From NCBI GenBank assembly GCA_024734555.1, contig JANPWX010000653.1:2304306-2368305 (forward strand): a DNA stretch of 64,000 bases, written 5' to 3'. Below the pieces are notes generated by a model. The model ran no database searches, was not told the DNA's origin, and saw only the letters and a program-made list of their open reading frames with translations. Made by a program: the position numbers and the translations under genes. Positions within the stretch are counted from its first letter, which is position 1. Each line of letters opens with the position of its first letter. Positions 1 to 10,800 of the stretch are shown here, in pieces. The DNA comes from Trochalopteron elliotii (lineage: Eukaryota; Chordata; Aves; Passeriformes; Leiothrichidae).

Positions 1-909
1 AGCCTGGTGTGTACTGCTTGGAACATTCCACAGTTGGAGCACTGCTGCCATTTCCCTCTCTATTTCTTCTTTCATGCTTATAGTAGTCCGTGACTGAAAA
101 TCAGACAGAGGTTCAACTGTAAAAATAAAAATTGTTTTAATTCACATTTTTCCAAATGCTGCTCCCCCCACCCCAACCAGTATATAACTCTTTATAATAC
201 AGGCTAGTTAGTATTTCCCTTTCATTTTATACTAGCACAACACCTCAGAAAGATGGGTTGAAATAGGCAGGCTATGCTTTAGGAATAGACCACTATTCCC
301 AGGCAAACTGATCTTAACAAAAATATTGTAATGAAATCAATATGTATTATTACACGTAATGAAGCAAAATGTATATTTTTACATATTAACTCTATTTGCT
401 TTTACTCTTTACATGTAGTTATAAAAATATTTATTTTTGTGCTTAGAATAACAAAATGAAAGCTCAGTGTTCAGGCTCTATCTGGCTGGCACTTATTATT
501 TCCATATGTTAGGGCAACAACCAGATTGCTCTGCCAGTTAATTCTGTGACTTTTTCTGCACCTTTTCATCTGATCCAGCAAAGATTATTTTCTTTGCAGC
601 TATTATTGCAAAGAGGTGACCGATTGCCACCGGGCAGAGAGTTAAAAATGAAAGGATCAATTAAGTTTATTCTTCTGGTGAGAAAATATGCACATTTTCT
701 CAGAACATTAAATTCCATCTGAGGAACAGAGATGAGGAATTAAGATGCTTTCAATACTTTAAACAAGTCTCCCTGTTTTCAATAGCAATGCTGTATTTGG
801 ATTTAACTCTGGTCAGAAGAGCACTCCCAGCTCTGCTCACTGAAAGTGATGGCAGAATGTGCTGTTGACTCGAATGGAGCAGGGATCAAAGACAGTGGGG
901 CAACCCTGG
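1..909. other. Unique non-coding DNA, no gene seen
   Basis: AT-rich sequence with stop codons in all frames and no recognisable repeat. Nothing here matches a gene family, RNA gene or transposon that I know. The stretch is either intergenic or intronic. Confidence 0.6.
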
Positions 910-963
910 AAAATGAACCTGATCGAGATAAAAATGAACCTGATTGAGATGAAAATGACCCTG
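910..963. repeat. Short tandem duplication, 20-21 bp unit
   Basis: The unit AAAATGAACCTGATCGAGAT is followed at once by a near-identical copy (CGAG changed to TGAG, with one extra A). A partial third copy then begins (AAAATGACCCTG) and runs into the CR1 tail. About 2.6 copies are visible. The last partial copy overlaps the conserved CR1 sequence, so the duplication probably arose at or after CR1 insertion. Confidence 0.7.
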
Positions 964-1028
964 CCCATGGCAGGGTGGTTGGATTAGATGATCTTTAAAA
1001 ATCCCTTACAAATTTGTGATTCTATGAA
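958..1028 (+). mobile_element. CR1 LINE, truncated 3' tail
   Basis: The sequence reads CCCTGCCCATGGCAGGGTGG, then a TTGGATTAGATGATCTTTAA-like block, then a diverged CCCTTACAAATTTG and a final GATTCTATGAAT. This is the order of the avian CR1 3' untranslated end and its ATTCTATG terminal repeat. Only about 70 bp remain, so the copy is severely 5'-truncated, as most CR1 copies are, and it carries no coding sequence. The diverged CCTTCCAACC block suggests an old copy. Confidence 0.85.
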
Positions 1029-2800
1029 TTTGATAAGATCACACATTTTATCCTGCCATATTGGAAACATCCTATGTGTATGTGCCAGATGGTGTTGCAC
1101 TGGTTTGTCTGAATGCACTGCTAATCTGTGGCAAGCCTTTGGAGGTGCACCACCGCCACCAACCTCAAGAAGTTCATTTGGAGGCAGAGAAAAGGTTCTG
1201 CAGAGCAGTTTAAGGAAGGAGGAACATAAGGTCTGTCACGTCAGGAGTTAGAGAGCACACCTCTCCTGAGACACAGCATGTCACACTGGATACTTGTCCA
1301 TGTGCTTGCAACCTGTCAGGAGCATACATCTGATACACTATCCATAAAAATTAGTAAATGAGCGAGAGGGTCTCCATCAGCCCTCCAAGTGCAGCTGACC
1401 ACAGCTAACAGAGGCTGCAGAAATATGTCTGAAGCTCAGTCACAGCCCCATTCCTGGCAGGATCAGTTTGCACTGAGCTCCATGACACTGAGCTCAGATC
1501 CTCACCATGCCTCACCCTAGCAGGGCAAACCTCGACCAATATTTAAATCTGAACCCTTTGTTTCTCCTCTTGAGATCTCTGATATATCCCCATAGCAGCT
1601 CCTGGAATGTTTCTCAACTTCCATTGACCTGGAGAGCCCACACTTGCCAAGTCATCATCCTGGGAATCTTGCTGGAGAGCTGGTGCAGAAAAATCAACAA
1701 TGTCAGTGTTTTGTGTAAATGGTTATAGAGCAAGGGGAAACACCAATGTCAGATTTCCCAGACTTCCATATACTCCTCCATGGAGACCCCCTCAACACAG
1801 GCAGGGATGCAGGAGCAGAGCTGTGATGGGCTAACCCTGACATTAACTGCAGCAAAAATTGCCTCTTTATTTCCAGCAGTGCCTCTGCAACACAAATCCT
1901 AAGGACACAGAGAGCAAGCTGGAGTCAGAAGGCGAGAAAAGGACACACTGGGGAGGGAGTTCGAGGGCAACACAGTAAGAAAAATGCTTCCCTTGGAAAG
2001 GTGTTGTAACAAAGATAAAATGCTTCAGATGTCAACAGGATACCACAGGATCCCAGAAAAACCACACAGCTTCTCTGCTGCAGAACTGTTCATTCACAAA
2101 ATAGTTTTTCTTCCCCATATTCAGGTTATTACAGATAGTTTCTGTACTGCCAAGCTGCACTGACCAGCAGTGTGAGACTTTTCATAGCTGCAGCTGCTCA
2201 GGCAGAATCAGGCACCTCAACATAAAGGGACCTTCTGTACGTATTTTCCTTCCCTTACCCTGACAGAGTAACTGGAGCAGTGTAAGCAACTTTATATTGA
2301 CATAATTCATCCCCATTGGGGGTGTTATATCATGTTAGAGAGATTTAGATGGTTAATGTGATAAAACTTGTGAATAGAGAAGCTGGTAGGATCATGAATT
2401 AGTTTTTTTACTCCTTGCACTCTACATGACTCACAGTAACTCAAACTTGTAAGAATAACAGTGTATAAATTGGCCAGAACTAAGCCCCTTTGCCAAGACA
2501 GATTGGTTTTTAACTACCTGCATGCTTGAACCTTCCACAGCCACAGAAATCTTGCACAAGGGTAACAGGTTTGCTCCTAAGTAACATACTATCTAAAGAA
2601 AGCACCACATATATGCCAAACTTTCCAAAGGAAACCAGAGATTCTGGATCCTTTTATACCTAAATGCCAGTCCTGAGAAAACTTATAAGGTATCTTAAAT
2701 GGGAACTGCTCTTTGTAAGGAAAATAATGATAAAGATGCAGTCTCTGAAAGGTAGAGATTGTTCTGCAGAGGGCTGTTTTCTTATCTTCAGGACATTCTT
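1029..2800. other. Unique non-coding DNA, no gene seen
   Basis: No transposon or RNA gene is recognised. The short open frames here (for example 1507-1728) show no known domain, signal peptide or conserved motif, and I regard them as chance. Confidence 0.55.
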
Positions 2801-3040
2801 GGGGAAGAGAAAAGAGTCAAAAAAAGTGCTGAGGAAGAAGGAAAGAGATCTAACTACCAATAGGGAGTGATGAACAGAAAGGGTGAGAAAGGACAGTCTT
2901 GGAAAGGGGCTAGAAAGTAAAAGACAACAAAGGAGGGGAAAAACTGAGGGAGGCGAGGGGGAGGGGGTAGGGAGAGGAGAATGTGTGAAACAAAGGTGAA
3001 AGAAAGGGAAGAAGAAATGAAAGTGAGAAGGGAAGAAAAG
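2801..3040. repeat. Purine-rich (GA) strand-asymmetric tract
   Basis: For about 240 bp the plus strand is dominated by G and A, with only scattered pyrimidines. It includes runs such as GAGGCGAGGGGGAGGGGG and AAAGAAAGGGAAGAAGAAAT. The 128-codon minus-strand frame across it is a serine, phenylalanine and leucine-rich shadow of the tract and not a gene. Polypurine/polypyrimidine tracts of this size can form triplex (H-DNA) structures, but no activity can be read from the sequence. Confidence 0.75.
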
Positions 3041-3575
3041 CCACAATCAAGGGCTGAGATGAGTACGTTCAGTTCCTATTTTATTTATACATTTATATTC
3101 CAGTCAGTGTTTAGTAGGTGTCTCTAAAGGCTGTGATTTATTATAATTTTTCCTTTTCAGCCCTGCAGAGAAAGGGGCAAAGGCCAGGAGGGGGCTGGAT
3201 TCTTTGCCTAGGGCACGGCAGCTCCTTAGGCTGGCCCTGAATTCAGAGAAGTGCTAATGCTCCCTGGAGCTGGAATGCAATTAATTTTCTGTGGCACAAT
3301 GTTCCAGAAAGAGCATATTTGGGGAGGCTCAGGTTTGTGATTGTAGGCTACCCTCAGCCTATGTGTGCAAATTGGAGCTGTGACACCAGATCTCCACACT
3401 GGGCTATTATTTCACACATCTGGGTTTTTGACCCGAAAATATTTGTTTGAATGACATTTCTGCAAGAGAAGAGGGTGAGCATCTCACTTTTTCCACATTA
3501 GTGGTCAGTTCAGCCACCTGGCCAGAGTCCACTTGAATTGACAGCAAAATCTTCTTTAGTTTATCTCTGGATGCC
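3041..3575. other. Unique non-coding DNA with one CTCF-like word
   Basis: No gene or transposon is seen. At 3184-3195 the word CCAGGAGGGGGC fits the CTCF core pattern CCASYAGRKGGC with one mismatch. This is a single short match and could be chance. Confidence 0.45.
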
Positions 3576-3639
3576 TTTTTTTTTGTTTGTTTGTTTTTTT
3601 TGTTGCTGTTGGTTTTTTTTTTTTTGTTATTTTATTTTA
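3576..3639. repeat. T-rich / (TTTG)n low-complexity tract
   Basis: Runs of T are broken by single G residues (TTTGTTTGTTTG, then T8, then T13) and lead into an AT-rich segment. This is low-complexity DNA. No transposon body is recognisable on either side. Confidence 0.8.
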
Positions 3640-5523
3640 AATTAAACTTTGTAAAGGTCGAATTTGGGGATTTTTGTTAATTTAAGCAAACACTGAGCAG
3701 AGACACTGGATGATTCAAAATAATCAGTTTAAGACCACATGTGACATGTTGCTGTAGCAGCATACTTTTTCCATGACAGCTTGTTGTGTGTCACAGGGAC
3801 ATTCGTCACTGATCACTCAATTATCCACAAATTACAGCTTAACTTCATTTACACCATTTCCTTGTAAAAGCCAGGGCAGTCCCCTGGAGCAAACGGGCCC
3901 CATCTCCTGTGGTACCATTGCAATCAGTAGATTATTGAAAGCCAAGAATGTAACTCACACTTATAAATATTTTTGCTTTAAAAGACTTTACGCCTATCTT
4001 GAAGTAATGGCAATGCTTTTTGGCTGCTATGCTCTTCAGAAAGCTTCAGAATTTTCTAACAAAATGTCTGTTTTTTTCATCACTGGCCAGAATTTTCTGA
4101 GAGGATTAAAAAAAAAAAAAAGAAAAAAGACAAACATTTTTTCATGTGTCTCATTTAAGTTTCCTCTCTGAAACTGGAAATCTGGTCCTGGCACACACCT
4201 ACTACCTGAGCTGCCAGATCAGCTATTCCCCAGCTGCTGGAGGATGCATGAAGGCATGGGAGGGTGTCAGGATTGTCTCAGGTAGAGCAGAGTAACTTCT
4301 TACCCAGCTTATTTGTGGTGGCACTTTTTGGAATTCTAGGGTTAAGAGACTCACAGGTGGATTTGGACTTTGCTTTATGCTCTAGTTAGAGCTTGTTTTG
4401 AGGTTCCTGGAAACCTCAGACAGGCTGATATTTCCAGAGCTTTTCTGCATATTCTTTGACTATATCATGTTACAAATGTAACAAAACAGCTCAGACTTAA
4501 AGCATATATAAAAGTACAGGCCTGCATCTTTTCCCCAGGGCAAGAGAACAAATAAAGCCTTCCACTGACTACTTTTACTTAGAGTAGTGCCTCTGAAGAA
4601 GGAGCAATGCTCTTTTTTTGGAAGCCTGGTCCAAAACCTTTCCAAAGCAGTACCTAACAAGTCGTTACCTCTATACACCTATACCACCTTTTGCTGACTC
4701 AATTAGAAAAAGAAGAAATGATTGACCATAGCAGGACTCAGTTCATTCCAACTTCCATTGTTCAATAAATAATTGAAAATGGCTGTACCAGGGAAGTATG
4801 ACTTCATGGTGTTTGAATAAGATATGTTACCCTGTGGGGGCTGATGGAAAGAAGATAAAATATACTGAATACTATATATTTAGACCATTGTTTGGTAGGT
4901 GAAATAATATTTCCTAGTGAGTCACTGACTTTGCTTGTGGATCAATACCATGGTACAGAGGCAATAACAGCATGTAGCACAGCTTGGCTCCTCAGGAGAG
5001 AAGATTTGAATAATCTCTTTGCTGGCATGAACACTCTGGGAAAAGCAGAAGCTCCCAAACTGCCCTCCCTGAGTAACTGGTGATGCAAACACTGCTTTGA
5101 GGAAGGTGCTGCAGAAGTCAGGGTTTTATTTGGGGAAGGATGGGGATCCTCATCTGGGAAGCTGGGTGGTCCCTGCTGTCTACCAACTGACTCCAGGGCA
5201 CAACTTGTGCCCAACAGGGACAACACTGCTCCTTCTGCCATCAGGTGTTACCAGGCACATGCAGGGCTGAAGCCTCAGATTTGGACTGCTGTCCTCAGCT
5301 GTCACTACTGGAGCTGTTTAACTGGGGGGCAGAATAAATTGTCTCTCAAATCCAAACAGTGAGAGGCTTTGCAACTTGGAAAATCCAGCCTGAACCCTTC
5401 CAACCACCACTGCACTGTGAGAAGGCCAGGTGTTGAATGGAGATACATTCCTGTGCTCTCCCAGTAGTGTGCTACAGCTCCCAAGGGTGCAAAACTCTTT
5501 AAAAAACTGCTGGACCAGCAAAC
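3640..5523. other. Unique non-coding DNA, no gene seen
   Basis: Moderately AT-rich sequence with an A14 run at 4108-4121 followed by a short purine tail. The overlapping open frames on both strands at 4892-5241 have no recognisable motif. I see no gene. Confidence 0.55.
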
Positions 5524-5600
5524 CCTTTTTTTCTTCTTCTTCTTTTTTTTTTCTTTTTTTTTTTCTTCTTTTTTCTTTTTTTTTTTCTTTCTTTTCCCCA
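5524..5600. repeat. Polypyrimidine (T/C) tract ending in a CAG
   Basis: About 77 nt are almost entirely T and C, and they end TTTCTTTTCCCCA followed by CAG at 5601-5603. The lysine and glutamate-rich minus-strand frames over it are artefacts. The tract would also act as an unusually long splice polypyrimidine tract on the plus strand (see the exon candidate just downstream). Confidence 0.8.
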
Positions 5601-5603
5601 CAG

Positions 5604-5630
5604 ATTGAAGCCAAAAGGCAGTGAAGGCTG
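5604..5630 (+). other. Candidate 27-nt microexon (weak)
   Basis: A very strong pyrimidine tract and CCCCACAG acceptor precede 27 nt that end CTG, followed by GTGAGC, a good 5' splice site. The interval is a multiple of three and open in one phase. Acceptor and donor words this close occur by chance in 64 kb, and no gene is known here, so this is only a hypothesis. Confidence 0.12.
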
Positions 5631-7418
5631 GTGAGCCAGATCCAGCCCTCAATATTTTTCCTATGGAGGAAGAGCTTTTTCCTGGCTTTTTCCTCCACTG
5701 GCTTGTAGAGGTTATGCAGCTTCTAGCCCAGGGAAGGTGGTAGCACCTTACCTCTGCTTTGGTGCAGCTGGCAGCCTGGAAATGCCCATCACTGCACCTG
5801 GGCAGGGCTGGGCTGCTCCTGACTTAACATGAGCACTCTGTGGGAGGCAGATGATCCAGAGTGGAGGTTTGAGGCTGGCTGTGGGGAGGGAGGGTGAATA
5901 ATTGCTGACACACAGCTCTTTTCTCTCGCTCAGCTTGGGTTTTGGGCCTGAAGGTACTCAGTGCATGGTATCATCTGAAGGGTGAGTGCAATAGCTTTGA
6001 AAGAAGCAAAGGAAGTCAGGCAGGGAGCCTCCATAAATCTATCAGAAAGTTAAATACTGTAAAATCTCCATGTTGTTTACCAGCTGTGCCTACAATGAAG
6101 ACAGAAATAATCCTGGTAAACATGACCTTTGATCAGCAAGGTGGAGAAATTAGGTCAAGCAGGTTTTTGCTTAGCCTAAACCATAAGCTGGGGATGAAGA
6201 GAAATAAAATTCTCTTCCAAAAAATGTATTAGTCTGAGGGCTCCACAGAAAACTGCTGTTCAGCAGCCTGAGGCCAATTTGCTGCTCTTGCAAACCTTCC
6301 TTGCATCGAGCGCTGAACGCAGAGGGCAAAGGAACATGTGCACACAGCATAGGAGCAATTGCCTGCTCCATGGACTGAGTTTTGATGTTTAAATTACATT
6401 ACAGGGCATGCTCTGGCAGGATTTCTGCATGACCTTGGGGAAGCCCTTCTGTTGGTTCAGGCTCAGTTATCTACACCTGCAGAACAGGGCACAGTCCCTC
6501 CCGCACCACAGCTGTGACACCAAGTGTGCCCAGGGCACACTCTGCAGATGAGAAGGTGCTTCACTGCTGGCACACACAGCTGCACACCCAGGCCAGAGTG
6601 TGCTTGTCATCTCTGCACTGCACCAGGGGTCATGAATTTGCTGTGGAGCTCCTCCTGAGCTTGGTCTGTGCACCTCAGCCATGTCCAGGCAAAGCACAGA
6701 GCCAGGGCTCGCTGTGCAGGTAGTGAGGGATGGCACCCCACCCTGTCCTTTGGAGGGAAAAGAGGTTAGCTCTGTGAAAACAGACCCTGGCTCTTTATTT
6801 ACACCAGCAATGTGTCCTCCTGAGACAGGCATTAGTTCTGTGGTGTCCCATTAGGATCCTGAGGTCATGGTGAGCCTTGGTGCCTTCCAAACACACGATC
6901 AGCCCTGCTGAGATTCAGGCTGCCCCCAGGGGGAATCAAGGCTCAGCAGGCTCATCTATAATTAATGGATAAAAGGATCCTCAGGAGAACGTGTCATATG
7001 GAAAATATGCTACCTCAGAAATGCAAATAAATAGCTGGTCAGCAGTTTTGGTGGGGCAGGGAGTCCCTGCCTCCACCCTCATCCCTGGACCCATATGTGG
7101 GGGCCACTGACCTGAGCAAAGATATCCCAGTCTGAAACAGGTGAAGAGATCTCATCCTCCCTGGATATTATTTTACCTTTGATGACAAAATTTGCCAGAC
7201 TCCAGGCTTTCCTGGAAGCAGCAGTTTAGCAAGGTCTGCAGATGTGTGAGTGCTCAGAGGGTTAAATCAGCAAATGGGTGACATGATTTTACGCCCCTGG
7301 GCAGCTTGTTCCAAAGATCAGCTGCTCTCAAAGCAAAAGTAAACTAACAGTGTTTATTATGACTCACTTAAGCAAGCAAATTATTAGTAGAATCTCATCT
7401 GTGGTTATGCGAGTTGGG
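5631..7418. other. Unique non-coding DNA, no gene seen
   Basis: Mixed-composition sequence without a recognised repeat. It contains a second acceptor/donor pair (pyrimidine tract ending CTCGCTCAG, then 48 nt at 5934-5981, then GTGAGT) that could be a non-coding exon or chance. Open frames at 6467-6832 and 6514-6723 lie on opposite strands of one GC-richer stretch and show no domain. Confidence 0.5.
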
Positions 7419-7518
7419 ACCTGAGGTGAAGGTTAATTATTTTTCCCCACATTAAAAAAAAAAAAAAAAAAAAAAAAAGAAAAAAAAGAAAAAAGAAAAA
7501 GAAAAAAAACCTGAGGTG
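7419..7518 (+). repeat. A-rich tail segment flanked by 10-bp direct repeat
   Basis: ACCTGAGGTG occurs at 7419-7428 and again at 7509-7518. Between the copies lie about 25 bp of unique sequence, an uninterrupted A25 run (7454-7478) and a further A-rich, G-broken stretch to 7508. A short insert with a poly-A tail bounded by an exact direct repeat looks like a tiny retroposed sequence with its target-site duplication. The alternative is expansion of an A tract between two copies of a chance 10-mer. Confidence 0.45.
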
Positions 7519-7555
7519 CTTTAGCAACTGGCATGGGAAGATGCTTCCTGCACCT

Positions 7556-7867
7556 ATCCGAGAGCGCTCAGCCTGGGCGTCTCTGGGTGCTCCTGGAGCT
7601 CGCAGTGCTGCTCAGTTAAAGAGGATGTGGATTTAATTTTGCACACCGAGGGCTCAGCCCCAAACCCCCTGACATCCCGGAGAGTCTTTTCATTAACTTC
7701 AAGGGGCCCACGGTCGGGCCCGGTGTGAATGGCCGGGGTCTGCAGCGGGCAGCAGTGGCCGGGGGACAAAGGCTGCCCTCCCGCTGCCCTCCCGCTGCCC
7801 CTGACCTCCCGCCGGGGCTGAGTCACTGCTGCCACCAGCCTTTCAGAGTCCCCTCACCCGGCGGGAT
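7556..7867. promoter_or_regulatory. Small CpG-rich cluster
   Basis: I count about 18 CpG dinucleotides in roughly 310 bp, with GC content near or above 60 percent, in a region where CpG is otherwise scarce. Near 7770-7790 a CCCTCCCGCTG unit is repeated in tandem, and a TGAGTCA (AP-1-type) word lies near 7820. Short CpG-rich islands of this kind often mark promoters or enhancers. No transcription start or gene is evident beside it, so its role is inferred from composition only. Confidence 0.45.
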
Positions 7868-10800
7868 GGAAGGATGGTCATTGTGGGAGCTTTTTCTCAG
7901 GGCAGGACTTTGTACCTAACCAGCTCTGGGGTACTGGGGTCTGCCCGGGGATCAGGAGCACAAAAGCAGACTGGGGGCTGAGAGGGGATGCTGGGGCATT
8001 TCCTTCCCTCCCCCCTCCTACTAGGAGCATATTTCATCCCATGAGAGGGTCTTCTCCATTGAAAGGAAAGAAATAGCCCCCTGAGATTTGAGCCTTTTCC
8101 CATCTGGTGCCTGGGGTTGGGGCTGTGTGAACAGGATGTGCTGGGCCTGCTCTTGCCACGATGTCTTGCCTGTCTCCAGACCCGAGCCACGGCTCATTTG
8201 GGTGTGCCCAATGTCACTGCAGACACCAGCACAGCACCATCCCGGCTGTTTTGGGCTGCTGTGGCAGCCAGCTGCTATTGAAGCTGGTCCTGGTGATGGC
8301 CTGCTGTGTGGGTGCTGCCCACGCTCTAAAGAGACACACACTCTTGCAGGGGGAAGGTGGCACTGATACCGACCCCAGGGCTGCCCCAAGGTACCCAGGG
8401 CTTGTCAGCCATTGGTGTGACCAGCGCGGGCAGGAGAAGGGTGGGCTACAGACAGAGATGGTCTACAGGGTCTAAACACTCCTCCAAGGCTTGGGAGACA
8501 ACTTCTTCTGGAGAGGCAGAGAGGCTGTGGGGCTGGGCTGAGCTAGGGTACCACAACAGAGGGAAGAAGGAAGAGGCCACATGAGCCCATCCCATTGCAG
8601 AAGAGCTCAAGTGTGATAGAACTGTCCAGACTGTGCAAGTTCTCCCAGCACAGTGCTTACCCTCAGTGCTCAGTAAACAACAATAAAACAATGTAGATGT
8701 TTTCTGCATAAGGTAACAGAGTGTAGGTCTCTTGAGTCAAATCTGAAAGCAGTTTAACAAGGCTCCTCGGAGCAGTGGCTCTGTGTTGCTCTCTGTTTGC
8801 AGAGCACCATGGTGCTATTCACATGATTTTTAATGCAATAAAATTACACAATAATGCAATACAATAATAATAAATTAGAACAGAGATGGTTCTCAGACAT
8901 ACCAAATGAGGAAAGGCAAGGTTTCACTCTTGCAATCCCAGCTCATTCCTAGGCAAACTGTTGGATTTTTCAAAGCAGCCTTGCTAATTTTTTTTCTTTC
9001 TTTCTTTCAGTGTGCCTTTTTAGACCACTATGGAATCACAGTTCTCTTTCGGAAAACAACATCTTAGCATCCCTGTGCTTTGCTTCCCTCACTAGTGAAT
9101 GCTGCAGAGGGAATTATAACTCTACCACTGCACATGAGAGAATCAGACACCGTGCTGATAAGCGTAATATTAAATTGGGGCTTTGCAATTCATTTTCCCA
9201 AGGTCCAGAAGGGACATTCAGCAGGAAATAGGTGCTGTGTCTGTCCTGGGAGACAAGATAGGAAATGTGAATTCCTGAGAGCACAAGCCTGGCAAAGAGC
9301 TGGCAAAATGTACTTGCAGCCCAGCTACACGGCAGCCAGCAGCCCTTGGAACTCCTTGTCCCAGGGAGTTACAGCTCTTTGCTTTTCCTGCTTGGTCTCT
9401 GCCAGCAGTGGGAACTCCTCGATGCCATTTCCCAGAGCAGTGGGGAACTTGTCAGCTCACAATCTGGGTACCACGGCCTTCACATCCAGAGAAATGCTCC
9501 CCCGCCCTCCCTCCTTTCCTGGTCCCTAAAATGTCTCTATCTCGAGGAAAAGCAGTTTACCACATCAGCAGTCATGTTCAAATTCCAAGGCTAAGCACGG
9601 AGCCTGGGAGAGAGAGGGGGGGCAAAAAAAAAATAAAATCAGGTGCTTCTCAAAAACAATCAACCTGATTCACATGCAGCTCAGCAGCTTTTTTGATGGC
9701 TCAATTCCAGATTTCACAGCTATTCAATAGTTCTCTTGTGTAGCTGATCCTTGTCTTAGAATTCAGCACAACTCAATCCATTTTCCCTTTTCTTTCTATA
9801 AACACCCCCCTCCTCCTCTTCTCCTCCCTTCTTTTTCTTGATTTACATCTCTAGGGAGATGGGAATGTGAGGGAGAAGCTTGTAGCCTTCCTTCCTGGGG
9901 GGCCTTGAACTGGTGTCCCCTGTCTCAGGTTCCCATTGTCCGTGCTGCACAAGCCGCAGCCCCTCTGCACTCCAGCCCTACTCAATTGGAATTTAAATGC
10001 TTCATGATTGTTGTCTCACAGAATAGGAAAGTGCTGCATTAAAGAGTAAATTACAGCAGACAAGTAACTGCCTTGGGAAGGAGTGTGAAAGGAGAGATGA
10101 GACCAGCACAATGCCCGTTTGCAAAAGAGAATTTTTCCAAAGATGAAACAATCTTCCTGGTTCGGTCTCCTAAGGATAAATATGATGTGGACAGTGCAGA
10201 TATGGGGCTTTGTCTGGGAGGAGAAGTGCACCATGCTCAGGCCAGAACAAGCCCACAGTGTGCATCTTGGACTCAGATATAAATAGTGTCCCGGAGCCAA
10301 TGGCATGGATGGATTTGGGCTTGACATCTGGTTTCTGACATGGGCTCAATCCAGGCAGCTTAATTGTGGTCCAAAGCACTAAGCAACTTGCAAGGAAATG
10401 AAGAGAAGAGGTTTGCTCATTTCCTTGCTTTTGTTGCTTTCTAAGCACAGGCAGAATGTTGAGTTTGCTCGTGGTATCTCCCAGTTAATGCTGAGACCAC
10501 CCCAGAGATCACCATCCTCTCCTTAGCCCCTCTGGTGATGACCATTTGTTGTTTAAATAATCTGGTTATGCCAATGGGACCCTTTCTCCCTTCCCTGTGC
10601 TATATCTATCCCAGACCTGCTTCTGTTTAGTCCAGCCTCCACTTTAGTCACCACTGGGACAGCCACATCAGATCCTGAGATATTTTTCCAGGTGAGATCT
10701 CTGTGAGAGCGAGATGCTGAGCCAACTCAGCATGGAGTTTGCAGTACCCTTAGCAAAGAATTATCTTCTTGCCTGAAGGACAAAATGTGCCCTGGTAGTA

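Noticed and set aside
5305..5698. Lysine/glutamate-rich minus-strand frames
   Set aside because: They are the antisense reading of the polypyrimidine tract at 5524-5600.
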